The notes: generated by a model from the sequence alone, not told the origin. Shown: positions 32,808 through 42,382, counted from the stretch's first letter. The stretch: 64,000 bases of DNA from Flavobacteriaceae bacterium (GCA_947456955.1 CANGTQ010000013.1:1-64000), one strand, 5' to 3'. A program made the numbers and translations.

Positions 32808-33866
32808 ATGTCTTATTTTTGTGAGGTGAATATACATCAAAAATATATAAAACGCTGCATCCAATTGGCCAAAAATGGCTTGGGAACTACCTATCCAAAT
32901 CCAATGGTTGGCAGTGTTATTGTTTATAATGATCAAATTATTGGCGAAGGTTGGCACCGAAAATCAGGCGAACCACATGCCGAGGTATATGCCATAAACT
33001 CTGTAAAAGATAAATCATTATTAGCAAAAGCAACTATCTATGTATCGCTTGAACCATGCAGCCATTTTGGAAAAACTCCTCCTTGTTGTGATTTAATTAT
33101 CAAACATAAAATCCCAAATGTTGTAGTTGGAACGATTGACCCAAACAGCAAAGTTGCTGGAACTGGAATTCAAAGATTAATAGAAAGCGGTGCGAATGTT
33201 ACCTTTGGTGTTTTAGAAAAGGAATGCCATGAATTGAACAAACGCTTTTTTGCGTTTCATCAAAAAAAACGACCATACATTATACTGAAATGGGCAGAAA
33301 GTCAGGACGGATTTATAGCGCCATTAACTAAAGAAAAAATAGAACCCTTTTGGATTTCTAATGAGTTTTCGAGACAATTGGTTCACAAATGGCGAACTGA
33401 AGAACAAGCCATTTTGGTAGGAACCAAAACAGTATTAGATGACAATCCAAAATTAGATGTCCGTGATTGGAAAGGTGAAAACCCGATACGAATTGTTTTA
33501 GACAGAACCGGGAAAATACCAAATGACTTTTTTATAAAGGATGGAAAAACAAAAACCATAATCATAACCGAGCAAGAAAATGTAACATCTAGCGAAAATT
33601 GTATTTATGAAAATGCTATCTTTGATACTAAGCTAACTAGAACAATTGCCAATATTTTATATAAATATGGCATTCAATCAATAGTAGTAGAAGGCGGAAG
33701 ACAAACGCTTCAAAGTTTTATAGAAGATAATCTTTGGGATGAAGCTAGAGTTTTTATTGGAAACATTCATTTGAAGAGTGGTTTAAAAGCACCTCTAATA
33801 AATGGAAATTTTCAAACAAAAAACATAATAGACGACCAACTTAAACTTTTTTACAATTATGATTAA
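32808..33866 (+). CDS. ribD: Bifunctional riboflavin biosynthesis deaminase/reductase
   Basis: 352 residues from ATG 32808 (the longer in-frame start at 32679 lies inside the divergent GNAT gene). N-terminal deaminase: NPMVGSVIV, HAEV (H57 zinc, E59 proton shuttle), PCSHFGKTPPC (C84, C93 zinc). C-terminal reductase: WISNEFSRQLVHKWR, AILVGTKTVLDDNP and VVEGGRQTLQSF. It converts the GTP cyclohydrolase II product in two steps. Its stop overlaps the HAD gene by 8 bases, so the two are coupled; the HAD could be the missing dephosphorylation enzyme of the pathway (inferred only from position). Confidence 0.95.
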   Translation: MSYFCEVNIHQKYIKRCIQLAKNGLGTTYPNPMVGSVIVYNDQIIGEGWHRKSGEPHAEVYAINSVKDKSLLAKATIYVSLEPCSHFGKTPPCCDLIIKHKIPNVVVGTIDPNSKVAGTGIQRLIESGANVTFGVLEKECHELNKRFFAFHQKKRPYIILKWAESQDGFIAPLTKEKIEPFWISNEFSRQLVHKWRTEEQAILVGTKTVLDDNPKLDVRDWKGENPIRIVLDRTGKIPNDFFIKDGKTKTIIITEQENVTSSENCIYENAIFDTKLTRTIANILYKYGIQSIVVEGGRQTLQSFIEDNLWDEARVFIGNIHLKSGLKAPLINGNFQTKNIIDDQLKLFYNYD

Positions 33867-34467
33867 CGCTATAATTTTCGATTTTGGTGATGTTTTTATT
33901 AATCTAAATAAAGAACATTCTATTGAAGAGTTCAAAAAATTAGGATTGGATGGTCCAAATGAAGATTTGTTAGCACATAATGACTTGTTCGAAAAAGGGA
34001 AAATAGACGAACTGCAGTTCATAAATTCCTTTTCAAAATACATTCCTAATGCCAGTATTGAAGAAATTGTAAAAGCTTGGAATTCAATAATTGGCGAATT
34101 TCCATTGGAGAGATTAGAGTTTTTACAAATGCTATCTTCCAAATATCGTTTGTTTTTATTGACAAATACTGACTCCATTCATATAGATCGTTTTGAACAT
34201 AAAGTAGGAATGTCTTTTTACAGTGATTTTTATCGTTGCTTTGAAAAGGTATATTACTCTTATGAAATGGGCATGCGAAAACCTGATACAGAAATTTTCA
34301 ATACCATTATTCACAATCATGATTTATCACCAAAAAGAACTTTGTTTGTTGATGATAAAAAAGTTAATACAGATGCGGCCGCATCGCTAGGATTACACGT
34401 TTGGAATTTAAAAGTTGGCGAAGAAGATGTTGTCGAATTGTTTGACCAAAAGCATCTGCCCTTATAG
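33859..34467 (+). CDS. HAD-superfamily hydrolase
   Basis: 202 residues. Motif I IIFDFGDVF (DFGxV of the haloacid dehalogenase/YihX-type subgroup), motif II LLTNTDS, motif III K in GMRKPDTEIF and motif IV LFVDDKKVN. Probably a phosphatase. It overlaps ribD by 8 bases; riboflavin synthesis needs a HAD phosphatase after RibD, making this an attractive candidate. Confidence 0.85.
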   Translation: MINAIIFDFGDVFINLNKEHSIEEFKKLGLDGPNEDLLAHNDLFEKGKIDELQFINSFSKYIPNASIEEIVKAWNSIIGEFPLERLEFLQMLSSKYRLFLLTNTDSIHIDRFEHKVGMSFYSDFYRCFEKVYYSYEMGMRKPDTEIFNTIIHNHDLSPKRTLFVDDKKVNTDAAASLGLHVWNLKVGEEDVVELFDQKHLPL

Positions 34468-34469
34468 TT

Positions 34470-35078
34470 TTGGAAATAAAAGACACTTTTAAAACCATTG
34501 CCTCACCTTCAACGGAAATTCTATTTAAAGAAAAAAACAGTAAGTTTTTTGGCTATGCTTTTCCTGTAACTACAGAAGATGAAATCAAATTGCATTTAGA
34601 CAAATTACGCAAAAAACATTTTGGCGCTGGTCACTTTTGTTATGCTTTTCAACTGGGTACAGAAACTCTCTTTTTTCGAGTCAATGACGATGGTGAGCCA
34701 AGCAATTCAGCTGGAATGCCAATTTATGGACAAATTCAATCTTTTGGTTTAACCAATGTTTTAGTAGTTGTTGTACGTTTCTTTGGAGGAGTAAAATTGG
34801 GTGTAGGCGGATTAATTTCTGCTTATAAAACAGCAGCTCAAATGGCTTTAGAAGAATCCGTAATCCTTGAAAAAACAATAGATATTCATTTTGAAATTTC
34901 CTTTGATTATAAAAACATGAATAAAGTAATGCGCATCATTAAAGAGAAAAACCTTGAAATCATTTCACAACAAATGAAAGAAAGTTGCCAAATAATAATA
35001 GCAACTCGAAAAAAAAATGCCGAAATAATTTTCGACATTTTTTTTAATTTATTTGAGATTGAAATTAAAAAAATTTAA
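34470..35078 (+). CDS. IMPACT/YigZ-family protein
   Basis: 202 residues starting at TTG 34470, two bases after the HAD stop; there is no upstream ATG in frame and the product then begins like its relatives (EIKDTFKTIASPS). Contains the family core KKHFGAGHFCYAF, NDDGEPSNSAGMPI and VVRFFGGVKLGVGGLISAY. YigZ/IMPACT proteins bind ribosomes or translation regulators. The 3' end overlaps the convergent thioesterase gene by 4 bases. Confidence 0.88.
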   Translation: MEIKDTFKTIASPSTEILFKEKNSKFFGYAFPVTTEDEIKLHLDKLRKKHFGAGHFCYAFQLGTETLFFRVNDDGEPSNSAGMPIYGQIQSFGLTNVLVVVVRFFGGVKLGVGGLISAYKTAAQMALEESVILEKTIDIHFEISFDYKNMNKVMRIIKEKNLEIISQQMKESCQIIIATRKKNAEIIFDIFFNLFEIEIKKI

Positions 35079-35473
35079 TCATTCATAATATCCAAAATAT
35101 ATTGTGGAGGCGCTATAGGTTTTCCTAAATTTATATCCACAAAAACCAACAAAAAATAAGCAGTTGTTAACAAATCACCATTTTCATTACGAATTTCACA
35201 ATCAAATTCTATCTTCACAGACGACTGACTTTTTAACTTGGTTATCACTGTAAGTAAATCATCATAACGTGCTGGTTTTTTGTAATTTATTGTCATCGAT
35301 ACAATTGGAAGTGCTATTCCGTTTTCTTCTAATGACTTATACGAAATCCCTTTGTTTCTAAGCCATTCCACGCGACCCATTTCAAAATAGGGCATATAAT
35401 TGCCATGATAAACAACACTCATTTGATCTGTTTCAGAGTAGCGTACTCTAATTTGTATTTGATGTTCTTTCAT
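35075..35473 (-). CDS. YbgC-type acyl-CoA thioesterase (hotdog fold)
   Basis: 132 residues with RVRYSETDQMSVVYHGNYMPYFEMGRVEWL, the catalytic Asp/Tyr-His region of 4-hydroxybenzoyl-CoA thioesterase-like hotdog proteins. It hydrolyses acyl-CoA or acyl-ACP in the cytosol, and in many bacteria works with the Tol-Pal system or phospholipid metabolism. Overlaps the IMPACT gene end by 4 bases; divergent from dnaA. Confidence 0.88.
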   Translation of the reverse strand: MKEHQIQIRVRYSETDQMSVVYHGNYMPYFEMGRVEWLRNKGISYKSLEENGIALPIVSMTINYKKPARYDDLLTVITKLKSQSSVKIEFDCEIRNENGDLLTTAYFLLVFVDINLGKPIAPPQYILDIMND

Positions 35474-35564
35474 CCGATTTTTTTGCTTTTAATCTAAAAT
35501 CTATTTTTTCTTTACAACAATATTATTAAAAAATCAAGGGCATTATAATTTTTTTTAACAAATT

Positions 35565-35573
35565 TTATTCACA
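35565..35573 (+). promoter_or_regulatory. DnaA-box-like site upstream of dnaA
   Basis: TTATTCACA fits the TTATNCACA consensus, 87 bases before dnaA. A single box cannot form an origin but suits autoregulation. Confidence 0.45.
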
Positions 35574-35659
35574 TATTTGCTATCCCAAAATATATTATAA
35601 CATTCGTTATTTTTTTGAGTTAAAACCTAATAAATAAATACTTTAATTTTAAACCAAAT

Positions 35660-37087
35660 ATGAGCAAAACTGCGCAATCGGTGTGGGAAAACTGTCTGTT
35701 ATTTATAAAAGACAATATTCAAGAGCAAGCATTTAAAACTTGGTTTGAACCGATTAAATCAGTTGAACTAACTGATAACGCTTTATACATTCAAGTTCCT
35801 AGCAAATTCTTTTATGAATGGTTAGAAGAACATTATGTGAAATTATTAAAAGTAGCGTTAACTAAAGAACTTGGAAAAAATGCAAAGTTACTTTATAAAA
35901 TTAAAATGGAGAACACTTATGGGAATAAACAACCATTTACTGAACAACTTCCAAGTGCTCACCGCAGTCCAATAAAATCTCAAGATGTTGATGCTCCTTT
36001 TAAAAATCTAAATCCAGAGTTAAAAAATCCTTTTGTAATTCCTGGAATTAGAAACTTAAAAATTGAGTCGCAACTTAATCCAAATTATAGTTTTGACAAT
36101 TTCCTTGAAGGTGATTCCAATAGACTAGCGCGTTCTGCTGGTATGGCTGTAGCCAACAAACCAGGCGGAACATCATTCAATCCATTATTAATATTTGGTG
36201 GTGTTGGGTTAGGAAAAACACATTTAGCACATGCTATCGGTGTTGAAATCAAAGACAAATATCCTGAAAAAACAGTATTATATATTTCGGCAGAAGTTTT
36301 CACCCAACAATATATTGACTCCGTTAAGAAAAATAATAGAAACGATTTTATTCATTTTTATCAATTGATAGATGTTTTGATAATTGATGATGTTCAATTC
36401 CTTTCAGGGAAAACAGGAACTCAAGATGTATTCTTTCATATTTTCAATTACTTACACCAAAATGGCAAACAAGTAATTCTTACTTCAGATAAAGCACCTG
36501 TTGACATGCAAGATATCGAACAACGTTTGTTGTCACGTTTCAAGTGGGGCTTGTCTGCCGAATTGCACCAACCGGATTACGAAACTAGAATTTCTATATT
36601 AAAAAATATTTTGTACAGAGACGGCGTTGAAATGCCTGATGAAATATTAGAGTATGTAGCTAGAAACATCAAGTCAAATGTTCGTGAATTAGAAGGCGCT
36701 ATCATTTCGTTGATTGCTCAATCTTCTTTCAATAAGAAAGAAGTGACTTTAGATTTAGCTAAAAATGTAGTTGAGAAATTTGTTAAAAATGTAAAACGTG
36801 AAATCTCGATTGAATATATTCAAAAAGTAGTTTCTGATTATTTTCAGTTAGATCTTGATACTCTCCAATCTAAAACCAGAAAGCGTCACGTTGTTCAAGC
36901 TCGACAATTAGCTATGTTCTTTGCTAAGAAATTTACAAAATCTTCTTTGGCAAATATTGGTTCTCAAATTGGAGATAGAGACCACGCAACCGTTCTTCAC
37001 GCCTGTAAAACAGTTGATAACTTAGTTTCAACTGACAAGCAGTTCAAAAAATTTGTAGAAGATATTCATAAAAAATTATCGCTATAA
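35660..37087 (+). CDS. dnaA: Chromosomal replication initiator protein DnaA
   Basis: 475 residues. Domain I (WENCLLFIKDNIQEQAFKTWFEP), a linker, AAA+ domain with Walker A GGVGLGKTH, Walker B LIIDDVQFL, sensor and arginine motifs (DIEQRLLSRFKWG), and domain IV with the DNA signature GDRDHATVLHACKTV. Assembles on DnaA boxes at oriC. A single TTATTCACA lies upstream; no box cluster is visible here, so oriC may be elsewhere. Confidence 0.97.
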   Translation: MSKTAQSVWENCLLFIKDNIQEQAFKTWFEPIKSVELTDNALYIQVPSKFFYEWLEEHYVKLLKVALTKELGKNAKLLYKIKMENTYGNKQPFTEQLPSAHRSPIKSQDVDAPFKNLNPELKNPFVIPGIRNLKIESQLNPNYSFDNFLEGDSNRLARSAGMAVANKPGGTSFNPLLIFGGVGLGKTHLAHAIGVEIKDKYPEKTVLYISAEVFTQQYIDSVKKNNRNDFIHFYQLIDVLIIDDVQFLSGKTGTQDVFFHIFNYLHQNGKQVILTSDKAPVDMQDIEQRLLSRFKWGLSAELHQPDYETRISILKNILYRDGVEMPDEILEYVARNIKSNVRELEGAIISLIAQSSFNKKEVTLDLAKNVVEKFVKNVKREISIEYIQKVVSDYFQLDLDTLQSKTRKRHVVQARQLAMFFAKKFTKSSLANIGSQIGDRDHATVLHACKTVDNLVSTDKQFKKFVEDIHKKLSL

Positions 37088-37124
37088 TTCCTTTTTGAGT
37101 AAGTTTGCGCTTTAGAATCAAATT

Positions 37125-37592
37125 ATGCCCGTTAAAATTTTGATGGTTTGTTTAGGAAATATTTGCCGATCTCCTTTGGCAGAAGGGCTTCTTGCTGCTA
37201 AACTTCCCAAAGATAAATTTATCGTTGACTCTGCTGGAACTGGAAATTACCACATTGGTAAACAACCTGATCAACGTTCTGTATTGACAGCTCAAAAAAA
37301 TGGATTAGACATTTCCAATCAAAAAGCTAGACAATTTACTTCTAGAGATTTTGATGATTTTGATTATATCTACGTAATGGATAATTCTAATTATGATGAT
37401 GTAATTGAATTAGCAAAAAAAGAAGAACACAAACAAAAAGTTCAGCTAATTCTGGATTATTTATTTCCTGGGGATAATGTAGATGTTCCTGATCCGTATT
37501 ACGGATTGCAAAATGGTTTTGATATGGTTTATGAAATGCTTGACGAAACCTGTACTATTTTAGCCCAAAAACTAATAGAGAAACATTCATGA
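37125..37592 (+). CDS. Low-molecular-weight protein tyrosine phosphatase
   Basis: 155 residues. P-loop CLGNICRS (C9 nucleophile, R15) near the N-terminus and the general-acid loop VPDPYYG; SAGTGNYHIGKQPD between them. Removes phosphate from Tyr residues or small molecules in the cytosol. Begins 37 bases after dnaA, followed by an RsmI-like gene. Confidence 0.92.
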   Translation: MPVKILMVCLGNICRSPLAEGLLAAKLPKDKFIVDSAGTGNYHIGKQPDQRSVLTAQKNGLDISNQKARQFTSRDFDDFDYIYVMDNSNYDDVIELAKKEEHKQKVQLILDYLFPGDNVDVPDPYYGLQNGFDMVYEMLDETCTILAQKLIEKHS

Positions 37593-37641
37593 AATGCCTT
37601 AGCATTACATCTGACAGATAAAAAATAATAAAAAAGTGCAG

Positions 37642-38364
37642 ATGAAACCTATAAATTTAAAAGGCAAACTTTATTTAATCCCAACTACTTTGGGAGAGAT
37701 GAATCCCCATGATGTTTTACCTCAAACCGTAAAAAGAGCTATAGATTTTATTGACGACTATATTGTTGAAAATGAAAAAACAGCTCGAAAATTTATTAAA
37801 TCCATACATCCTGAAAAAGTTCAAAACAGTTTAAGAATTTCTTCACTAAACAAACGCACTGAAGTTTCAGAATACAAAGCGATGATTGCTCCATGCCTGA
37901 ATGGGATAAATGTTGGTTTAATGAGCGAAGCCGGTTGTCCCGGAGTTGCCGATCCCGGAGCCGTAATTGTAAAAATAGCTCACGAGAACGGGATACAAGT
38001 TGTGCCTTTGGTTGGACCATCTTCTATCCTATTGGCAATGATGGGTTCCGGAATGAACGGTCAGAGTTTTGCCTTCAACGGCTATCTTCCAATTGATAAA
38101 GGCGATAAAAAAGCAGCATTAAAAACCTTTGAAAACCTATCGAGTTCAAAAAATCAATCACAAATTTTTATTGAAACGCCTTATCGAAATAATAAGTTAT
38201 TAGAAGATTTACTGCAAATTTTACAAGCCAATACACATCTTTGTATTGCAACTGATATTACATTGCCGACTGAATTTATCAAAACCTTTCGTGTGGCTGA
38301 CTGGAAAAAAATAAAGGTTGACCTGCACAACAGACCAACCATTTTTATTATTCACAAAACGTAA
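37642..38364 (+). CDS. RsmI-like tetrapyrrole-methylase-fold methyltransferase
   Basis: 240 residues from ATG 37642; a GTG at 37636 is in frame two codons earlier. LYLIPTTLGE, the SAM motif SEAGCPGVADPG, VPLVGPSSILLAMMGSG and FIETPYRN are the RsmI family order; RsmI 2'-O-methylates C1402 of 16S rRNA. It differs from RsmI in the N-terminus and is a Bacteroidota paralogue (SAM-dependent methyltransferase), so the target is uncertain. Convergent with the next gene, 1 base apart. Confidence 0.82.
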   Translation: MKPINLKGKLYLIPTTLGEMNPHDVLPQTVKRAIDFIDDYIVENEKTARKFIKSIHPEKVQNSLRISSLNKRTEVSEYKAMIAPCLNGINVGLMSEAGCPGVADPGAVIVKIAHENGIQVVPLVGPSSILLAMMGSGMNGQSFAFNGYLPIDKGDKKAALKTFENLSSSKNQSQIFIETPYRNNKLLEDLLQILQANTHLCIATDITLPTEFIKTFRVADWKKIKVDLHNRPTIFIIHKT

Positions 38365-38365
38365 A

Positions 38366-39001
38366 TTAGTTTACTTTAGCGTTTTTGACAGCTTGGATTC
38401 CGGCGGTATCATATCCCCCAAAATCTTTCATATAGGTTTTAACAGAAGTTCCATAATCGTCTTTACATTTTTTCTCGCCATTCGAATTCAAAAATCGTTT
38501 TACTGATCCTGGACCTCCTAAATGTGCTGCCGCTAAAATTCCTGATTCTGTTATTTTAATACCATCGACAATTTTACCTTCAAAATAATTGATATAATCC
38601 TTAAGTTTAAATTTGTTTTTAGAAAGTAAGGCTACAAAAGCTTTTTCCTGAAGTCTTGGATTATTTATAAAACCAATGCTATCATTAATACCTATAGACT
38701 TCAAAGTTTCAATTCCGAATTGGTATTTTCCCATATAACCTAAAGAATTGATTTTGCCATATTTCCCTTGTGATTCTTTATGGGCCAACGCTTCTTTAAA
38801 GCCAATAAAATATCTTCCTGTAAATGGGACTTTTAATTTAAAATAATCGATGCTGTTTTGAGAAGGAAAAACATAAGATTGTTGTTCATTTTCATCAGCA
38901 AATAAGTACTTGCTGATTTGGGAATTGTAAGGTTTAAAACCAGAGCTTATGAAAGCTACAGTTAGTAGAATTGTTGTGTAGAATATTCCTTTTTTTATCA
39001 T
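38366..39001 (-). CDS. Exported muramidase/transglycosylase-like protein
   Basis: 211 residues from ATG 39001, which places a signal peptide (MIKKGIFYTTILLTVAFISS) at the N-terminus; the in-frame 39052 start adds 17 unlikely residues. The core reads EALAHKESQGKYGKINSLGYMGKYQFG, with a Glu, GYMGKYQFG and later AAHLGGPGSV, as in lysozyme-like muramidases (glucosaminidase/peptidoglycan-lytic) of phage and secreted origin. Probably acts on peptidoglycan in the periplasm. Confidence 0.75.
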   Translation of the reverse strand: MIKKGIFYTTILLTVAFISSGFKPYNSQISKYLFADENEQQSYVFPSQNSIDYFKLKVPFTGRYFIGFKEALAHKESQGKYGKINSLGYMGKYQFGIETLKSIGINDSIGFINNPRLQEKAFVALLSKNKFKLKDYINYFEGKIVDGIKITESGILAAAHLGGPGSVKRFLNSNGEKKCKDDYGTSVKTYMKDFGGYDTAGIQAVKNAKVN

Positions 39002-39088
39002 TAATTGTTTTTTCTCAAGCGCTGTCACCGACTTGATATTTCGGAGGCGCAATATACAACTAAATTTATAAAATTGAATACCAAGTAG

Positions 39089-40006
39089 TTAAAAATAAAG
39101 AAAGTGAAATTTTGTTCCGCCTGAACCCTTGATTTCAAAAGTTGGAGCCGGAATTTTAATCGAATTAAAAACTGTTAAAAGTGTCTTAACAAAATGCGAT
39201 TTGGTTTCTATTTTAGTGAGATCAACGTCAAGCGAGAGGTAAAATTGACGATATCTTTTACTTTCCGGAAGAAAAATAGCATTAACAAACTCATCACTAC
39301 CAGTAATCATTCCTTCTGCTCCATAACCAACTGCAACATTCAACCATTTAGGAATTCTAGATGATTTTGCAAATGAAAAAATATTGGCAGACAACCAATA
39401 AGTTTGACCATTATAGTCTTTAAGAATTTGTTCGGGAACAGAACTTCCTAAAATATTTGGCCTTGCAGAAGCGTAAGGCGTGGTGTGAAAAGAAAATTTT
39501 GGTACAATTCGCTGTTCCTGCCAAAGTAATTCTTGTGAAACATATAAAGCCGTTCCTGAAACATTAGCCGCAATATCGCCCCAAGAAGCACCCCAATTTT
39601 CCGAATAACCATCAAAAACTTCAACCGCAGTCAAAAAAGCTAATCCCAAAGTGGAACCATAAATTAGTCGACTATTTCGGCTTGCACCTGACCATTTCAA
39701 TGCATTGGCACCAAAATATCCTAAATGATAAGATGAAAAAATATGACCCGCTTTATCCATTTGAAGCCATTCGGCATTGTCATTTATAAAATGAAAATTA
39801 GAACGAGGATAATCGGCATACCAAATTTGATTCAAACCAATCAACGTTGCTGAACCTATAGCGACTTCTGAAATAACAAGTGTTTTGAGACGCTTCTTGT
39901 TTAAAGTATCCGAAGGCTTTAGAAAATTTTCAACAGCATTTTGAGCGACGGTAATTTGGGAACACCAAAAAAACAAAAGTATAACTAGGCGCTTGTCTAC
40001 TTTCAA
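39089..40006 (-). CDS. DUF2279 exported protein
   Basis: 305 residues with signal peptide (cut after TVAQ) and the DUF2279 core: QMDKAGHIFSSYHLGYFGANALKW, then EVFDGYSENWGASWGDIAANVSG. Two hydrophobic helices in the core suggest a membrane-associated, YfiM-like lipoprotein relative. Function unknown; common in Bacteroidota. Follows mltG by 2 bases, so co-transcribed with dapF/mltG. Confidence 0.85.
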   Translation of the reverse strand: MKVDKRLVILLFFWCSQITVAQNAVENFLKPSDTLNKKRLKTLVISEVAIGSATLIGLNQIWYADYPRSNFHFINDNAEWLQMDKAGHIFSSYHLGYFGANALKWSGASRNSRLIYGSTLGLAFLTAVEVFDGYSENWGASWGDIAANVSGTALYVSQELLWQEQRIVPKFSFHTTPYASARPNILGSSVPEQILKDYNGQTYWLSANIFSFAKSSRIPKWLNVAVGYGAEGMITGSDEFVNAIFLPESKRYRQFYLSLDVDLTKIETKSHFVKTLLTVFNSIKIPAPTFEIKGSGGTKFHFLYF

Positions 40007-40008
40007 AA

Positions 40009-41043
40009 TTATCTATTTGTTCCTTGTTTGTTCATCCAATCAGCGTATTTCTTAGCATTAACTTGATGTTGCTCATAAGTAGAAGCAAAAACATGATAGC
40101 CAAATTTTTCAACGTTTGCGCAGAAATAAATATAATCGTGTTTCTCAGCATTCAAAACAGCATCAATCGCATCAACGTCGGGCATCGCTATTGGCCCTGG
40201 AGGCAAACCAATATTTTTATACGTATTGTAAGGTGAATTGATAAACAAATCGTTGTATAAAACTCTTTTTATGATTTGGTCAAAATCATTGTCACGCAAT
40301 TTCAAAGCATAAATCACTGTTGGGTCAGCCTGCAAAGGCATTCCCTGAATTAATCTATTAAGATAAACGCCGGCAATTATAGGTCGCTCGCTTTTCTTTA
40401 CCGATTCTTTATGCACAATAGATGCTACAGTAATCACTTGAACTGGAGATAAATCCAAAGCTGCAGCTTTTTTTACTCGGTCGTTTGTCCAAAACCTATT
40501 GTATTCTTCCAGCATTTTATTTCTGAATTTTTCTGCAGTAATATTCCAATACACTTCATACGTATTTGGTAAAAACATGGCAAAAACATTGTCTTTGGTA
40601 AAACCGTTTTTTTGCAGAAAAGTACTGTCCCTGAAAGTAGCTAAGAGTTTTTTTTGGTCGGGTTCTATTTGAGAACTCAAGCGTTCGCACAGATTTTCCA
40701 AGCGCTCCTGATTGTTAAATGCCAATTTTACCGGAACGTTTCTTCGCATGGCGGACACCAATTGAATAGTACTCATTCCTTTCTTTAACAAAAATCGTCC
40801 TGCTTTTATATTTTCTGGATACGAACGGCATTTAGCGATAAATTCAAAATCATTCATATTTTTTAGCAATGGTGAAAGGATTTTTTCAACATCCTGATAG
40901 TTGGAACCTGTTGGAATTTGTACATATATTTCGTCATTTTCAAAATTCGTATCCGAAGTGAAAAACTTGATATAAATTACCGTCACAAAAACAAGGAAAA
41001 CAATTCCTAAAATCTTGATAATTTTATTTCTATTCAAAACCAT
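40009..41043 (-). CDS. mltG: Endolytic murein transglycosylase
   Basis: 344 residues: one N-terminal membrane helix (10-30), a LysM-like part, and the YceG domain with catalytic Glu in ASIVHKES (HKES replaces the usual QKE-type segment), plus RPIIAGVYLNRL and QADPTVIYAL. It cleaves nascent glycan strands near the inner membrane and ends peptidoglycan elongation. Starts directly after the GNAT gene stop (no gap). Confidence 0.93.
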   Translation of the reverse strand: MVLNRNKIIKILGIVFLVFVTVIYIKFFTSDTNFENDEIYVQIPTGSNYQDVEKILSPLLKNMNDFEFIAKCRSYPENIKAGRFLLKKGMSTIQLVSAMRRNVPVKLAFNNQERLENLCERLSSQIEPDQKKLLATFRDSTFLQKNGFTKDNVFAMFLPNTYEVYWNITAEKFRNKMLEEYNRFWTNDRVKKAAALDLSPVQVITVASIVHKESVKKSERPIIAGVYLNRLIQGMPLQADPTVIYALKLRDNDFDQIIKRVLYNDLFINSPYNTYKNIGLPPGPIAMPDVDAIDAVLNAEKHDYIYFCANVEKFGYHVFASTYEQHQVNAKKYADWMNKQGTNR

Positions 41044-41568
41044 TTATTTTTTAATTAATTGATAAACTGCTTCATCATGAAAAGCATTGTTGGTAAAATT
41101 CCAGTCCCTTTTAACGCCAATTTTTTCAAATCCAAATGTAGTAAAAAGCGATTCACTTGCTTTATTTTCAGTTCCGATATTTGCATACAACTGATGTAGC
41201 TGCAATTGCTCAAAAGCATAATTAATTACCAAACTTAAAGCTTGCTTTCCAAAACCATTATTTCTATTGACATCATTTTGAATTATTATTCCAATTCCTG
41301 CCCGTTTATTTTTGGGATCAAAGTCAAATAAGTCGATTAATCCGATAGCTTCAGAATTCCCTTTTTTACAAATGACCAATCGCAATTGTTTGGCTTCATA
41401 AATATCCTGATGGGCATTTTCGAGGTATTGCCGAATAAGAAATTTGCTATATGGCGTAATAGTATTACTGACTTCCCAAATGTTTTCATCGTTTTCTATG
41501 ACATAGATAAACTCTAAATCTTCGGGTTCGAGTGCGCGTAAATAGATAGTATTTCCATGTAGTGTCAT
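41044..41568 (-). CDS. GNAT-family acetyltransferase (RimJ/RimL-like)
   Basis: 174 residues. LRALEPEDLEFIY start, KRAGIGIIIQNDVNRNNGFGKQAL acetyl-CoA motif and FTTFGFEKIG are typical of RimJ/RimL-like protein or antibiotic acetyltransferases. Six bases after dapF and directly preceding mltG. Substrate unknown. Confidence 0.85.
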   Translation of the reverse strand: MTLHGNTIYLRALEPEDLEFIYVIENDENIWEVSNTITPYSKFLIRQYLENAHQDIYEAKQLRLVICKKGNSEAIGLIDLFDFDPKNKRAGIGIIIQNDVNRNNGFGKQALSLVINYAFEQLQLHQLYANIGTENKASESLFTTFGFEKIGVKRDWNFTNNAFHDEAVYQLIKK

Positions 41569-41574
41569 AAAAAA

Positions 41575-42357
41575 TTATAAATTAATTTCTCCTTGAAAAA
41601 CAAAAGTTGCAGGACCTTTCAGTAAAACGTTAGTGTAGACACTTCCTCCTTTTGTAAAGGAAACTTCCAGTTTTCCGCCTTCAACATCTAATTTTATATA
41701 ATTTGAAGTTGTTTTACCAATTGCATACATAGCAATAGCTGTAGCTGTAGCACCGGTTCCACACGAAAAAGTCTCATCTTCAACTCCACGTTCATAGGTT
41801 CGTAAACGAAAATGATTATCTGACAGTTGTTTTACAAAATTAACATTGCTTCCGGCTTTACCATACAAATCTGAATAACGGATTTTGGCGCCATTTTTTT
41901 TTACATCATAATTATCTAAGTCATCTACCAGCATTACATGATGAGGAGAACCGGTATTCAGGAAAACATAATCGTCTTGAATTTTTACTTCATCAACATC
42001 TTTCATTTCCAAAGAAATGATTTCGTTATCTAAAACATACGCATGATGTAAACCATCGGTTGCCAGAAATGTAGTTTGGTCATCAATAAGATTCAAACTT
42101 TTAGCGAAGGCTACAATGCAACGACCACCATTGCCACACATTGAACTTTGATTGCCATCCGAATTGTAATAAACCATTCGAAAATCGGTTTCTATATCAT
42201 TTTCTAATAATATCAATCCGTCAGCGCCAATTCCGAAACGTCGGTCGCACAATTTTTCGATGAGTTTAATGTCGTTTTTTGGGAAGTTGTTTTGACGATT
42301 ATCAATAAAGATAAAATCATTTCCTGTTCCTTCGTATTTATAAAAAGTGTATTGCAT
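41575..42357 (-). CDS. dapF: Diaminopimelate epimerase
   Basis: 260 residues. First active-site Cys in MCGNGGRC (C74), second in SCGTGATA; together they interconvert LL- and meso-diaminopimelate for lysine and peptidoglycan. Length and order normal. First gene of an operon dapF-GNAT-mltG-DUF2279; a -7 box lies 17 bases upstream. Confidence 0.96.
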   Translation of the reverse strand: MQYTFYKYEGTGNDFIFIDNRQNNFPKNDIKLIEKLCDRRFGIGADGLILLENDIETDFRMVYYNSDGNQSSMCGNGGRCIVAFAKSLNLIDDQTTFLATDGLHHAYVLDNEIISLEMKDVDEVKIQDDYVFLNTGSPHHVMLVDDLDNYDVKKNGAKIRYSDLYGKAGSNVNFVKQLSDNHFRLRTYERGVEDETFSCGTGATATAIAMYAIGKTTSNYIKLDVEGGKLEVSFTKGGSVYTNVLLKGPATFVFQGEINL

Positions 42358-42374
42358 AGCGAGGTTTACTTCAA

Positions 42375-42382
42375 CAAATATA
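42375..42382 (-). promoter_or_regulatory. -7 promoter box of dapF
   Basis: TATATTTG on the minus strand, 17 bases before the dapF ATG. No clear -33 TTG. Confidence 0.5.

Noticed and set aside
34470..35078. Frameshift between the HAD and IMPACT genes because no ATG is present
   Set aside because: A TTG codon two bases after the HAD stop gives the usual IMPACT N-terminus, so no error is needed.
35565..35573. oriC at the dnaA gene
   Set aside because: Only one TTATNCACA box and no box cluster was found in the flanking intergenic region.
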